Positions 36,873-45,507 of a stretch of DNA of 64,000 nucleotides are shown piece after piece. The stretch's first letter is position 1. Every line of letters begins with the position of its first letter. The notes below the pieces were generated by a model that saw only the letters and a program-made list of their open reading frames with translations, ran no database searches and was not told the DNA's origin. Position numbers and translations under genes: made by a program. The DNA is from VXYL01 sp965199915 (GTDB taxonomy: Bacteria; Pseudomonadota; Gammaproteobacteria; Pseudomonadales; Azotimanducaceae): the NCBI GenBank assembly GCA_965199915.1, contig OZ241348.1, positions 3,782,001 to 3,846,000 of the forward strand, in the 5' to 3' direction.

Positions 36873-37298
36873 ATGCGAGTGAACGCGAAAGCGGCCGCCG
36901 TGGTGATGGCCAGCGGCTTGGCGCTGGCGCTCGGCGCGTCCGAAGGCGCGGCGAAGTACCGCGCCCACACGATGGAAGCCATTGGCGGCCACATGAGCGC
37001 CATCGTGGACATCGTGCGCGGCGACGTGCCGCACACGGATCATCTGCCGACGCACGCGGGCGCCTTGGCCGAACTTGCGCAAATCGTCCCTTCGTTGTTC
37101 GCGGAAGGGTCGGAGGGCGGCGATACGCTGCCAGCCGTGTGGGAGCAGCCGGAGGACTTCCAAGCCAAACTCGGCGCCTTCAAGGACGCCACCGCAAGCC
37201 TCAAAGCGGCCGCCGAAGCCGAGGAGGGCGTTGGACAGGCGTTGCGCGCCGTTGGCCAAGCCTGCAAGAGCTGCCACGACAAGTACCGCGCGGAGTAA
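36873..37298 (+). CDS. Cytochrome c'
   Basis: A 141-residue periplasmic four-helix cytochrome c'. An N-terminal signal peptide (residues about 1-26, AVVMASGLALALGASEG) is followed by the family pattern KYRAHTMEAIGGHMSAIVDIVRG and the C-terminal haem motif CKSCHDKYR. Cytochromes c' bind NO and are thought to protect against it; an electron-transfer role is also possible. It has its own ATG at 36873 with GGAAGAGGGGG upstream. It is followed on the opposite strand by a Uma2-type gene. Confidence 0.93.
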   Translation: MRVNAKAAAVVMASGLALALGASEGAAKYRAHTMEAIGGHMSAIVDIVRGDVPHTDHLPTHAGALAELAQIVPSLFAEGSEGGDTLPAVWEQPEDFQAKLGAFKDATASLKAAAEAEEGVGQALRAVGQACKSCHDKYRAE

Positions 37299-37331
37299 GC
37301 CCGAGCCGCTCGTCGCCGGCGGGCTTGCGGC

Positions 37332-38459
37332 TTAGCCCCCGGTCGGGGCATGGACGCTCCGCAAGCGCGCCGCGAAGTCCACCTCGTCGGCGCAGAGCGT
37401 CGCCGCGGCGGCCACCTCCTCCGCGCTCGCCGCGGCGAAGTCGGGCACGTTGCGCGGGAAATTCGTCGACACGTCCAAGCCGCGAGACGCCACCATCGCG
37501 CGAACCATCGCGGCCCGGCGCTCCAACTCGCCGGCGCGGGCTTCCGCAAGCGCCTCTTGCCGCCCTCTCCGGCGTCCCGCTTCGACTCCTTGTTGGCGTC
37601 CTTCCCGGCGTCCCTCCCGGCGCCCCTCACGACGTCCCTGTTGGCGTTGCGAGCGCAGCAGCGGGTCGTCGTTCGGCTGCGCGCCCTCGCGCTTCGCCAA
37701 CGCGGCGCCGACGCGCTCCAGGGTTGCGTGGGTGCGCTGCGAAAGCCGCCCCTCGTTCAACGCGGCGTGAATGTCCGCCGCGGTCCAGCCGGGAAACGCT
37801 CGACTCTCGGCCACCTCTTGGAACGCGCTGTCCTCCAAGACGTGGATGGATAGGCCATGCCACTTGGCCGGCCGCGGCGAGGCGTCCGGCACCTCCACCC
37901 ACAACTCCGGGAAACCCCACGCCTCGTACAGCTTGAGCTTGTGGCGGCGCACGTCCGTGGTATTGTCCACCTCCAGCACCACGTCCGGGTAGTGGTTCTC
38001 GCCAACCACCATCCGCGACCAGCCGACCGGATTGGCGCGCTCCGGATGCAGGTAGAGGGTCTGGTCCGCCTGCATGGTGCGCTCCACGCCCCCGTCGTCG
38101 CCGAGCAGGAAGAGGCTCATGGTGCCGAAGCAGCGAATCGGTTTGCCGCGCACTAGCGCGATGCGCTCCGCCAGCGCTGCGAGCAATTGCGCGGGATACT
38201 CGTGCCGGGGGCTGTTGTCGCGCACTTCGAGCGCCGTTTGCGTGGCACGGTCCCAAAGCGCCAGCCGGCCCTCGTAGCGCGCCCGCTCCTCCGCACACAT
38301 TGGCATGCGCCGATAGGCGCTCTCGAAGTCGAGCTCGGCGAGCGGCGGCCCGGGCGCTGGGCGCGTGGGGCCGGAGACGCGGCGGCCGGTGGACCGCGTT
38401 CCACCGCCGCCCGCCGGCGACGTTGCTTCTGGACGGCGGGATGCTGATCGTTGGCGCAT
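37332..38459 (-). CDS. Uma2-family PD-(D/E)XK protein with basic RREG repeats
   Basis: A 375-residue Uma2-type (DUF820) restriction-endonuclease-fold protein. The core has PDVVLEVDNT and LKLYEAWGFPELWVEV, giving the Asp, Glu and second Glu expected. C-terminal to the nuclease-like domain is a short repeat of RREG units (about residues 280-300, RREGRREGRREG), then an alanine-rich tail. The family's function is unknown; it is abundant in cyanobacteria and symbionts. The start ATG at 38459 is preferred over 38504. Confidence 0.78.
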   Translation of the reverse strand: MRQRSASRRPEATSPAGGGGTRSTGRRVSGPTRPAPGPPLAELDFESAYRRMPMCAEERARYEGRLALWDRATQTALEVRDNSPRHEYPAQLLAALAERIALVRGKPIRCFGTMSLFLLGDDGGVERTMQADQTLYLHPERANPVGWSRMVVGENHYPDVVLEVDNTTDVRRHKLKLYEAWGFPELWVEVPDASPRPAKWHGLSIHVLEDSAFQEVAESRAFPGWTAADIHAALNEGRLSQRTHATLERVGAALAKREGAQPNDDPLLRSQRQQGRREGRREGRREGRQQGVEAGRRRGRQEALAEARAGELERRAAMVRAMVASRGLDVSTNFPRNVPDFAAASAEEVAAAATLCADEVDFAARLRSVHAPTGG

Positions 38460-38685
38460 GGTGTGTCTCTTGAAGGTCAGGTCTTGCGGATTGCGGTAGA
38501 TCATACAGTCGGGTGGGATGAGGTGTCCATTTATTTATGTAAAAACAAAAAGATAGTACATATGTGTACGAGTTTCCCCCTGCGCGTTTGCTCGATTTCT
38601 GCAAGGTTTGCGCGCTGCTTTTGCGCCCGCCCGCCGCGGGTCTGCCGCTAGTATTGGCGCAATTGCAAGCCGTGGAGTCTCAGTC
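38460..38685. promoter_or_regulatory. AT-rich divergent promoter region between the Uma2 gene and creD
   Basis: Positions 38526-38568 (CATTTATTTATGTAAAAAC and following) form the most AT-rich stretch I noticed in the window, in an otherwise GC-rich sequence. It lies between divergent genes (Uma2 leftward, creD rightward) and is a likely promoter region for one or both. No specific regulator-binding site was recognised. Confidence 0.45.
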
Positions 38686-39981
38686 GTGAAATTGCCGTTC
38701 GACCCCAAGGCCTTCGCCGTGACGTTCCGCTTCGCGGCGGTGGGTTTTCTCGTGCTCGTGCTGACCGTGCCGATCTCGATCGTCAGTTGCGTCGCGGACG
38801 AACGCAAAGAGTACCGCGACACCGCGGTGGCGAGGGTGGCGAAAACCTTCGGGCGCAGCCAACGCCTGGCCGGGCCGGTGCTGGTGATACCGCTGGTCGA
38901 GCGCTACGAGGACCACGAAGAAAACCTGTTCGAACAGTATCTCTTCGTCATGCCGGAGCATCTCAGCGCGCGCATCGACACGCGCCACGAGATGCGCAGT
39001 GTTGGCATTTTCGAAATACCCGCGCTCACCGCGCAAGTCACCGCCAATGGAAGGTTCGCGCCGCTCGACGTGGCCGCGCTGGAGGCCCGGCACGGGGCGC
39101 TGCGCTTGGATCACGCGATCATCGGCTTCGGCGTCTCCGACCCGCGCGGCATCTTGGACGCCAAATTGCTTTGGAACGATGTCGAGTTGCGCTTGGACGC
39201 GGGCGCCGCGCCTGTGGAGGATGGCCTTGTGGCCGCGCTGGCGAGCCCGGCGGCAGGGGCTGTGTTCTCGCTTTCCCTTGCGGTGCGCGGCACCCAACGC
39301 TTCGCGGCCGTGCCGGTCGGCGACCGTTCCGAGATCGCCATGCAGTCCACTTGGCCGCACCCGAGCTACGACGGCCGCTCCTCGCCCGCAACCTATGCGA
39401 TCAACGACGCCGGCTTCACCGCCTCGTGGCGCAGCATCGCGCTTGCCCGCGGCTACCCGGCGATGGTGGTGGCGCGCAGCGACGGCTTCTTCAACAACAA
39501 GCGGACGGATGTGGGATTCAGCGTGTTCGAGCCGGTGAACCTCTATGTGCTGGTGGCGCGCAGCGTCAAATACGGCGTGTTGTTCGTGGTGCTCACCTTG
39601 GTGAGCGTGTTGTGTCTGGAACTGTCCACCGGGCGGCGCTTCCACATCGTTCAGTACGGCGTCGCGGGCCTTGGGTTGGTGTTGTTCTTCCTCGTGCTGT
39701 TGGCGCTCTCCGAGCATGTGGGTTTCGCGTGGGCCTATTTCGGCGCGGCCGCCCTCCTCACCGGCATGATCAGCGCCTATGTGCGCGCCTCCGCGCGGGA
39801 TTGGCCGCTCACGGGCGTTGCGGCGGGCTTGCTCGCGTCCCTCTACGGGGTGCTCTTCGTGTTGCTGCGGATGGAGGATTTCGCCCTCCTGGTTGGCGTC
39901 GGCGTGCTGCTCGTGGCGTTGGCCATGCTCATGTGGGCGACGCGCCGTCTGACGCCGTCAATGGAAACGGAGGCAGGCTAG
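38686..39981 (+). CDS. creD: Inner-membrane protein CreD
   Basis: CreD is an inner-membrane protein linked to envelope stress and, in some bacteria, beta-lactam resistance and CreBC control. The 431-residue sequence has the N-terminal helix, a large periplasmic domain and about six C-terminal membrane segments, with the family-typical ERRKEYR-like ADERKEYRDTAVARVAKTFGRSQ, GPVLVIPL, PSYDGRSSPATYAI and the FEPVNLYVLVARSVKYG segment. The start is GTG at 38686. No creBC two-component genes are adjacent, so regulation here is not shown. Its stop overlaps, tail to tail, the end of the next gene by four bases. Confidence 0.9.
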   Translation: MKLPFDPKAFAVTFRFAAVGFLVLVLTVPISIVSCVADERKEYRDTAVARVAKTFGRSQRLAGPVLVIPLVERYEDHEENLFEQYLFVMPEHLSARIDTRHEMRSVGIFEIPALTAQVTANGRFAPLDVAALEARHGALRLDHAIIGFGVSDPRGILDAKLLWNDVELRLDAGAAPVEDGLVAALASPAAGAVFSLSLAVRGTQRFAAVPVGDRSEIAMQSTWPHPSYDGRSSPATYAINDAGFTASWRSIALARGYPAMVVARSDGFFNNKRTDVGFSVFEPVNLYVLVARSVKYGVLFVVLTLVSVLCLELSTGRRFHIVQYGVAGLGLVLFFLVLLALSEHVGFAWAYFGAAALLTGMISAYVRASARDWPLTGVAAGLLASLYGVLFVLLRMEDFALLVGVGVLLVALAMLMWATRRLTPSMETEAG

Positions 39982-40955
39982 GCGGCTGCGACGCCGGCGG
40001 CGACGATGCGGCGAATTTGCGCGACCAATTCGGCCAGCGCGGTGGCGTCGTGGCCGGCGACCGCCGGCGTGTGCAAGTGCCCGAGAGGAAATTGGGCGCC
40101 GAGACGCTTGCGCAGGAGGAGGCTGCGGTAGGCCACTTCGTTGGAAAGGAATCCGCCGCCGGAGCCCGAGACCGCGGTGCAGCCCGCGAGTTCCGCGAGG
40201 CTGGCGGCGACCACCGCGCCGCGTTCCACGGTCTCGACGCGCCGGTTGTCCCGCACTTGCCAGCGGCCCGGCGCGCGCGCCAGCGCTTTGGCCGGCAGCG
40301 TGAACTCGACGAACTCCGGGCCGGCCAGGCGCGGCGGCGGCAGCGGCTGTTGCGCCGAGGCGCCGCTGGACACGCGGCGATTGTCCGCCGTCTCCGCCGA
40401 GCGCCGCCGGCCCGCGAATCGCTCCAAGTCGAAGTGGTCACGCCCCATGCTGATGGTTAGCGCCAGCGTCACGGCCCCGCGGTGCCCGGAGAACGGTGGC
40501 GTCAACAATTGCTCCACGGTGCCGCGGTCGAAATCCGCGAAACGCACCGGCAGAATGGCGGCGCGCACGTTGGCGCCGGCGATGCGGGCACCGTGCAGCG
40601 CCAGCGCGGCGACGCCCGAAGGATTGCATTGTCCGACGTCGCGGTCCAAGTGGAACGGATCGAAGCCGGTCAGCAACACGCCGGGTTCGTCCGGCGGGAA
40701 CGCGACGTGCCACCCGCGCGACTGGCGATCGGCCCGCGCGCGGGCCGCGCCGGGCGGACGGTCGCGGAGCAGCTTGAGGCGCGCCCAGTAGAGCGGCCGG
40801 TCGTCGCAGCGGCCGGCGCGGGCTTCCGCCACGGCCACTTCCCAGAGCCGCGTCGCCGCGTTCGCGCCACGCAACACATGGTCATAGCGGCCGACCACGT
40901 CCGGCATGATCGCGGCCGCGTGGTCAAGCCGCGCTTCCTCGGCGTCTTGGCGCAT
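39978..40955 (-). CDS. Pyrrolidone-carboxypeptidase-like protein, catalytic Cys replaced
   Basis: A 325-residue member of the C15 pyroglutamyl-peptidase family. The N-terminal half has the diagnostic VLLTGFDPFHLDRDVGQCNPSGVAAL and AAILPVRFADF. In place of the active-site Cys segment (usually GxxLCNxxxY) it reads GGFLSNEVAYRS, that is Cys to Ser; the His-containing LGHLHTP follows. The family is normally around 210-220 residues, so this is long: an N-terminal region of about 95 residues precedes the peptidase fold. The exchange suggests a non-peptidase or Ser-dependent enzyme. ATG at 40955 is used; TTG at 40997 is possible. Confidence 0.75.
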   Translation of the reverse strand: MRQDAEEARLDHAAAIMPDVVGRYDHVLRGANAATRLWEVAVAEARAGRCDDRPLYWARLKLLRDRPPGAARARADRQSRGWHVAFPPDEPGVLLTGFDPFHLDRDVGQCNPSGVAALALHGARIAGANVRAAILPVRFADFDRGTVEQLLTPPFSGHRGAVTLALTISMGRDHFDLERFAGRRRSAETADNRRVSSGASAQQPLPPPRLAGPEFVEFTLPAKALARAPGRWQVRDNRRVETVERGAVVAASLAELAGCTAVSGSGGGFLSNEVAYRSLLLRKRLGAQFPLGHLHTPAVAGHDATALAELVAQIRRIVAAGVAAA

Positions 40956-40980
40956 TCGTTCGCTTTCCGGGGGGTTCTCG

Positions 40981-41024
40981 CTCGCCTTGTGCCTCAAGCA
41001 GACTCGCCTTGTGCCTTAAGCAGA
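40981..41024. repeat. Two tandem 22-bp repeats
   Basis: CTCGCCTTGTGCCTCAAGCA(GA) at 40981-41002 is repeated at 41003-41024 with one change (C to T). It lies just before the start of the pyrrolidone-peptidase-like gene (minus strand) and upstream of the ankyrin-type gene. Confidence 0.85.
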
Positions 41025-41232
41025 ATAGTGCCTCCGACGCCGATCGTCCACGCGATGAACGCCCGTGCGGTGGCGAGCGACGCGACTGATCGTGGCGACC
41101 TTCAGGCTTGACAGATGTTCGCCGGCAGGTAGGGTTGCGGTTGAGGCGAAGGTTCGAGAACCGCGGCTTAAGCCCAGTCTCGAACTGCCCTAGGCAGGAC
41201 GCCTTCGCCGAAACCGACGAGTGGGGAGGACG

Positions 41233-42939
41233 ATGCCGAGGTGCCTTCCGGCCGAGCATTCCATCGCCAGCATGGAACGACGGGCCGACTCTCTGGCGGC
41301 GGACCACGCGGCCGGAAAACGCCGCGCACGGCGGCGGGTCGATGCCGCCTTGGGCGTGTCGGCACATGCCGCCGCCACGCCGCTCGGCCAAGAGGACGCG
41401 AGGCAAGTGGTTGCCTTGGAGCATGGCTTCGCCAGTTGGCGCCAGCTCGTCGTCTTCGTTGCCCGTCCCGGCGGCGGAGACTTCCTTCGCTTGGGCTGCG
41501 TCCACTACACGACCAGCGACCGGCCGGACAACTACCAGCGCGCCAAGGAGATGCTGGCCGCGGACGCCAGCCTCGGCAGCCGCGACATCTGGCATGCGTC
41601 GTGCGCGGGCAACGCGAGCGCGGTTGCCGGCTTCCTCGCCGCCGATCCCGAACTCGTCGACCGGCGCGGCGGCTATTTCGATTGGCCGCCGCTGCTCTAC
41701 GCCTGCTACTCGCGCGTCGACGCGCCGGGGCTGTCCACGCTCGCCGTCGCCGAGCGTTTGCTGGAAGGCGGCGCCGATCCCAATGCCCATTACATGTGGG
41801 GCGGGCAGTACCGCTTCACGGCACTCACGGGCGCATTCGGAGAGGGCGAAATGGGCCCGGTGAACCAGCCCCCGCATCCGCAGCGGGATGCGCTGGCGCG
41901 GCTGCTGCTGGATGCCGGCGCGAGCTGCAACGACGGCCAGGCGCTCTACAACACCATGTTCACGCCGGGCAGCGACTGCCTTGAACTGCTCCTCGAACAC
42001 GGCCTGGGGTCCGAGCACCGCAACAACTGGCTGCTCGAAGAAGGCAATGAGCTGGTCGCCAACAACGATCAGACCCTTGGCTACCAGTTGGAGTGGGCGG
42101 CGCGCAACCACCACGTCGAACGCGCCAGGCTGCTGGTGGACAACGGCGCGGAAGTGAACCGCACCGTGAACGGACGAACGCTCTACGAATGGGCGTGGCT
42201 GACCGGGCATCCCGACTTGGCAAGGTATCTGGCCGACCACGGCGCCAAGGCGGTGCGACTGAGCGACGAGCAGCGCTTCGCCGGCTGCTGCATGAGCGGC
42301 GATCGCGACGGGGCGCGCGCGCTCGCGCACTCCCGGCCGGATATCGCCGAGCGAACCCAAGCCGCGATGCCGGACCTGCTGCCCGACGCCGCCGCCGGCA
42401 ACCGGCTGGACGCAGTGCGCGCCATGCTGGAATTGGGCTTCGATCCCGGGTGGCCGGACCGCACGGCGCTGCACCAAGCCGCCTTCCACGGCCAGCTGGA
42501 CATGGCCAAGCTGCTGCTCGAAAAAGGCGCGGACTTGAGCCTGCGCGACGCATCGTTCGCGGCGACGCCCATGCAATGGGCCGTCACGGCCGGCAATGCG
42601 GCGCTCGCGTCCTTCTTCGCCACGCGCGACATTGGCATCTTCGATGCGGCGCTGTGCGAGAACGAGGACCGGCTGGCGGCGCTCCTCGACGCCGATCCGA
42701 CACTGCTCGAAACCACCATCGGGCGGCAACGCCAAGGCGAAGCCCATGCCGAGGACTGGCAAACGCCACTGGCCTTCGCCGCGACGCGCAACCGCGCCAA
42801 GGCCGTGGCGTTTCTGCTGCGGCGCGGCGCCCGCGCGGACGTCCGCGACGGCGCCGGCCAATCGCTGCTCGAGGTCGTGCGTGGAAGAGCGAGCGCCGAA
42901 GTCGTCGCGCTGTTGCAGCGACACGCGCCGGCCGAGTAG
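41233..42939 (+). CDS. Ankyrin-type repeat protein
   Basis: A 568-residue protein of ankyrin-like repeats, recognised by successive HA/LLEGGADPN, LLLDAGASCN, LLVDNGAEVNRTVNGRTLYEW, LLLEKGADLSLRD and FLLRRGARADVRD segments. Such repeats mediate protein-protein contacts. The first 80 residues (EHSIASMERRADSL...LGVSAHAAATPLGQ) are not repeats. ATG at 41233 is preceded by GGGAGGACG, a good ribosome site; the frame begins at a GTG twelve bases upstream. There is no signal peptide, so it is probably cytoplasmic. Function unknown. Confidence 0.85.
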   Translation: MPRCLPAEHSIASMERRADSLAADHAAGKRRARRRVDAALGVSAHAAATPLGQEDARQVVALEHGFASWRQLVVFVARPGGGDFLRLGCVHYTTSDRPDNYQRAKEMLAADASLGSRDIWHASCAGNASAVAGFLAADPELVDRRGGYFDWPPLLYACYSRVDAPGLSTLAVAERLLEGGADPNAHYMWGGQYRFTALTGAFGEGEMGPVNQPPHPQRDALARLLLDAGASCNDGQALYNTMFTPGSDCLELLLEHGLGSEHRNNWLLEEGNELVANNDQTLGYQLEWAARNHHVERARLLVDNGAEVNRTVNGRTLYEWAWLTGHPDLARYLADHGAKAVRLSDEQRFAGCCMSGDRDGARALAHSRPDIAERTQAAMPDLLPDAAAGNRLDAVRAMLELGFDPGWPDRTALHQAAFHGQLDMAKLLLEKGADLSLRDASFAATPMQWAVTAGNAALASFFATRDIGIFDAALCENEDRLAALLDADPTLLETTIGRQRQGEAHAEDWQTPLAFAATRNRAKAVAFLLRRGARADVRDGAGQSLLEVVRGRASAEVVALLQRHAPAE

Positions 42940-43025
42940 GCGGCCGCTCGGCGAACGCCAGGGCAAATTCGGTCTTGGGCACCAACCCTTGGCCGATGCG
43001 AGGCCGATGCGAGGAAGGAGCTCCG

Positions 43026-43784
43026 ATGTATCGCGGCATGCGCGTGGGCGCGGTGGTGCCGGCGCGCGACGAGGAAGGCGCCATCGGCGGCGCGGTGGCT
43101 GGTTTGTTGGCTTTGCGCGACAACGCCGGCCAGCCGCTGATCGACGATTGCGTGGTGTGCGACAACGGCTCGCGGGACGCCACCGGCGCGTGCGCCCGGC
43201 GGGCCGGCGCGCGCGTGGTCGAGCAGCACCGGCCGGGTTACGGCCTCGCTTGCCTGACCGCGCTGGGGGCGTTGCGCCAAGTGGCCGTCGTGCTGTTCAT
43301 GGACGGCGACGGCGCGTTCAAGGCGGAGCAGGCGCGCGGCTTGCTCGCCGCCATCGCCGACGGCGCCGATCTCGCGATCGGCGCGCGGCCGCTCGGCGTT
43401 GTCCAGGCCGGGGCCTTGTCGTTGCCGCAACGCGTGGGCAATCGCGTGGCCGTCTGGCTCATTCGGCGGCTCTGGGGCCGGCGCGTCACCGACCTCGGCC
43501 CCTATCGCGCTGTGCGCATGGATGCTTTGCGGCGCATTGCCATGCGCGACCGCGCCTACGGTTGGACCGTGGAAATGCAAATCAAGGCGATCGCGTTTGG
43601 CTTGCGTGTTGTGGAAGTGCCGGTGGACACGTTGCGGCGGCGCTGCGGAAAGTCCAAAGTAGGGGGCACTTTGCGCGGCGTGGTTGGCGCGGCGCTGGGC
43701 ATCCTTTCCACGATCGCCGCTTTGCGCTGGCGGCTCCGGGACGCTAGAGCTAGAGCATGCGGGCAAGACAACGAGCGCGACTGA
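43026..43784 (+). CDS. Glycosyltransferase family 2
   Basis: A 252-residue GT-A glycosyltransferase. It begins VGAVVPARDEEGAIGG, contains the nucleotide-binding DNGSRDAT and the DxD motif MDGDGAF, and then DLAIGARP and FRV-like residues near RAYGWTVEMQIKAIAFG, as in dolichyl-phosphate-type GT2 enzymes. The ATG at 43026 follows GAGGAAGGAG. A C-terminal membrane-leaning stretch is short. It overlaps the next gene by 28 bases, so the two are co-expressed. Sugar and acceptor are unknown. Confidence 0.88.
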   Translation: MYRGMRVGAVVPARDEEGAIGGAVAGLLALRDNAGQPLIDDCVVCDNGSRDATGACARRAGARVVEQHRPGYGLACLTALGALRQVAVVLFMDGDGAFKAEQARGLLAAIADGADLAIGARPLGVVQAGALSLPQRVGNRVAVWLIRRLWGRRVTDLGPYRAVRMDALRRIAMRDRAYGWTVEMQIKAIAFGLRVVEVPVDTLRRRCGKSKVGGTLRGVVGAALGILSTIAALRWRLRDARARACGQDNERD

Positions 43785-44602
43785 CCATCGCCACACTGTT
43801 TGCCGTTTGTTTCGGCATGCCGGTGCCCATCCCGGCTGCCGCGGCCCAAGAGCACGCCGAGTTCTGGCGCGCGCGCGACGAGGGCAACGCCGCCACAGTC
43901 GACCACGGCGCGTGGCAAGCCACTTTGGACGCCTACCTGCGCACGAACCATCCTTCCGGCATCCATCGCTTCGACTACGCCGGCTTGCAGGCGAGCGCCG
44001 AAGATGGCGAGCGGTTGGCCGGGTATTTGGCGTCTTTGCAGGCGACGGACCCGCGCGCCTACGCCGCCGCCGAGCAAAAAGCCTATTGGTTCAACCTCTA
44101 CAACGCGCTCACCGTGCGCTTGGTGACGGCGAACTTTCCACTGAAGTCCATCCGCGGCCTCGGCGAGGCTTGGTTCTCTATCGGTCCTTGGGACGATGTC
44201 GTGGCAACCGTGGCGGGCCGCGAACTCACGTTGAACGACATCGAACACGAGATCCTGCGGCCGATCTGGCGGGACAACCGCATTCACTACGCCGTCAACT
44301 GCGCGAGCCTCGGCTGCCCGAACATGATTCCCGTCGCCTTCACCGCGGCGAACACGGAGCGTCTGCTCGAAGCAGGCGCCAAGGCGTACGTGAACCATCC
44401 GCGCGGCGTCCGTTTGGTCGAAGGCGGGCGGCGCGTGGTCGTCTCCAGCGTGTACGACTGGTACCAGGAGGACTTCGGGGATGACGAGTCCGGCGTGCTC
44501 AAGCACTTGACGCGGTATGCCGAACCGGAACTCGCCGCGAGGCTGCGCGCTTTCGACGGGGACGTGGACTACGCCTACGACTGGAGCTTGAACGACCCCT
44601 GA
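43757..44602 (+). CDS. DUF547 domain secreted protein
   Basis: A 281-residue protein with an N-terminal signal peptide (RLTIATLFAVCFGMPVPIPAAAAQ) followed by a DUF547 domain: QKAYWFNLYNALTVRLV, GPWDDVVATVAGRELTLNDIEHEILRP and HYAVNCASLGCPN are typical. DUF547 proteins are of unknown function; they are found in bacteria and plants. It starts inside the 3' end of the glycosyltransferase gene, a 28-base overlap. The role of the two as a pair is not evident. Confidence 0.85.
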   Translation: MRARQRARLTIATLFAVCFGMPVPIPAAAAQEHAEFWRARDEGNAATVDHGAWQATLDAYLRTNHPSGIHRFDYAGLQASAEDGERLAGYLASLQATDPRAYAAAEQKAYWFNLYNALTVRLVTANFPLKSIRGLGEAWFSIGPWDDVVATVAGRELTLNDIEHEILRPIWRDNRIHYAVNCASLGCPNMIPVAFTAANTERLLEAGAKAYVNHPRGVRLVEGGRRVVVSSVYDWYQEDFGDDESGVLKHLTRYAEPELAARLRAFDGDVDYAYDWSLNDP

Positions 44603-44652
44603 CGGCTCGCGTTCGGCGTTGGTCGGTGCTGCGCTGAACCAGCCCGCCCCGC

Positions 44653-45483
44653 CTATTGCGAGCCGCCGTGCTGGGCGGCCGCTGGTTCGAAGGTGACCTC
44701 GAACAGCAACGGCCACAGCTTGCCGGTGAGGTAGAACCGTTCTTTGCGGGGATCGTAGGCGATGCCGTTCAACACGTCCGCGCTGCGCGCCGCCGCGGGG
44801 TCGAGGAGGCCGGAGGCGTCCAACCGCTGCGTGACCCGTCCGCTGGCCGCGTCGATCCGCACCAGAAAGTCCTCGCCAAAGACGTTCGCGTACACGGCCC
44901 GGCCCACGCATTCCAATTCGTTGAGGCCGGCCAATGGTTCGCCGTTCAACGACACGCGCACTTGCCCGGTGGCCGCGAACGAGTCGGTGTCGCGGAAGGT
45001 GAGCGTGTCCGTGCCGTTGCTCATGGCGAAGCGCTTCCCATCGTGGCACAAGCCCCACCCTTCGCCGCGGTAGCGCCGGCTCGCCAAGCGGTCGAAACTC
45101 GCAAGGTCAAAGAAGAACACGCGCTCCGCCTTCCACGTGAGCATTGCCAAGCGGCCGCCGGCGTGCGCCAACCCCTCGCCGAAGAACAGGACGCCGATGG
45201 GCGCCCGCCGCTCAACGACGCCGCTGGCGGGATCGATGCGGCGCAGCTCGGAGCGTCCCCGCCGGCCGGTGCTCTCGTAGAGTTTGCCGTCTCGCCAGAG
45301 CAGCCCCTGCGTGAAAGCCTTGACATCGTGCGGAATCGTCCGATGCACTTTCGTGCGCAACGTCGCCGCGGATTCGGCGTTTGCGGACACAACGAGCGCG
45401 CCTGACGTGGCCAAGGACAACGCGGCGCAGAGGCGCGCGCCGCCGGCGACCACCGCGCGCAAACCGGCTGCGAAGCGTGGCAA
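44653..45483 (-). CDS. Glutaminyl-peptide cyclotransferase (plant-type fold)
   Basis: A 276-residue secreted protein of the five-bladed beta-propeller glutaminyl cyclase family, which turns N-terminal Gln into pyroglutamate. After a signal region (LCAALSLATSGALVVSANAES) the family motifs appear: HDVKAFTQGLLWRDGKLYESTG, GEGLAHAGGRLAMLTW, NELECVGRAVYANVFGED and LNGIAYDP. It begins at a TTG at 45483 (no nearer ATG in frame). It is 24 bases downstream of the SEC-C gene. The window also holds a pyrrolidone-peptidase-like gene, but a link is speculative. Confidence 0.88.
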   Translation of the reverse strand: MPRFAAGLRAVVAGGARLCAALSLATSGALVVSANAESAATLRTKVHRTIPHDVKAFTQGLLWRDGKLYESTGRRGRSELRRIDPASGVVERRAPIGVLFFGEGLAHAGGRLAMLTWKAERVFFFDLASFDRLASRRYRGEGWGLCHDGKRFAMSNGTDTLTFRDTDSFAATGQVRVSLNGEPLAGLNELECVGRAVYANVFGEDFLVRIDAASGRVTQRLDASGLLDPAAARSADVLNGIAYDPRKERFYLTGKLWPLLFEVTFEPAAAQHGGSQ

Positions 45484-45507
45484 TGGTCGTTCGGCGCCGG
45501 CGTTCCT

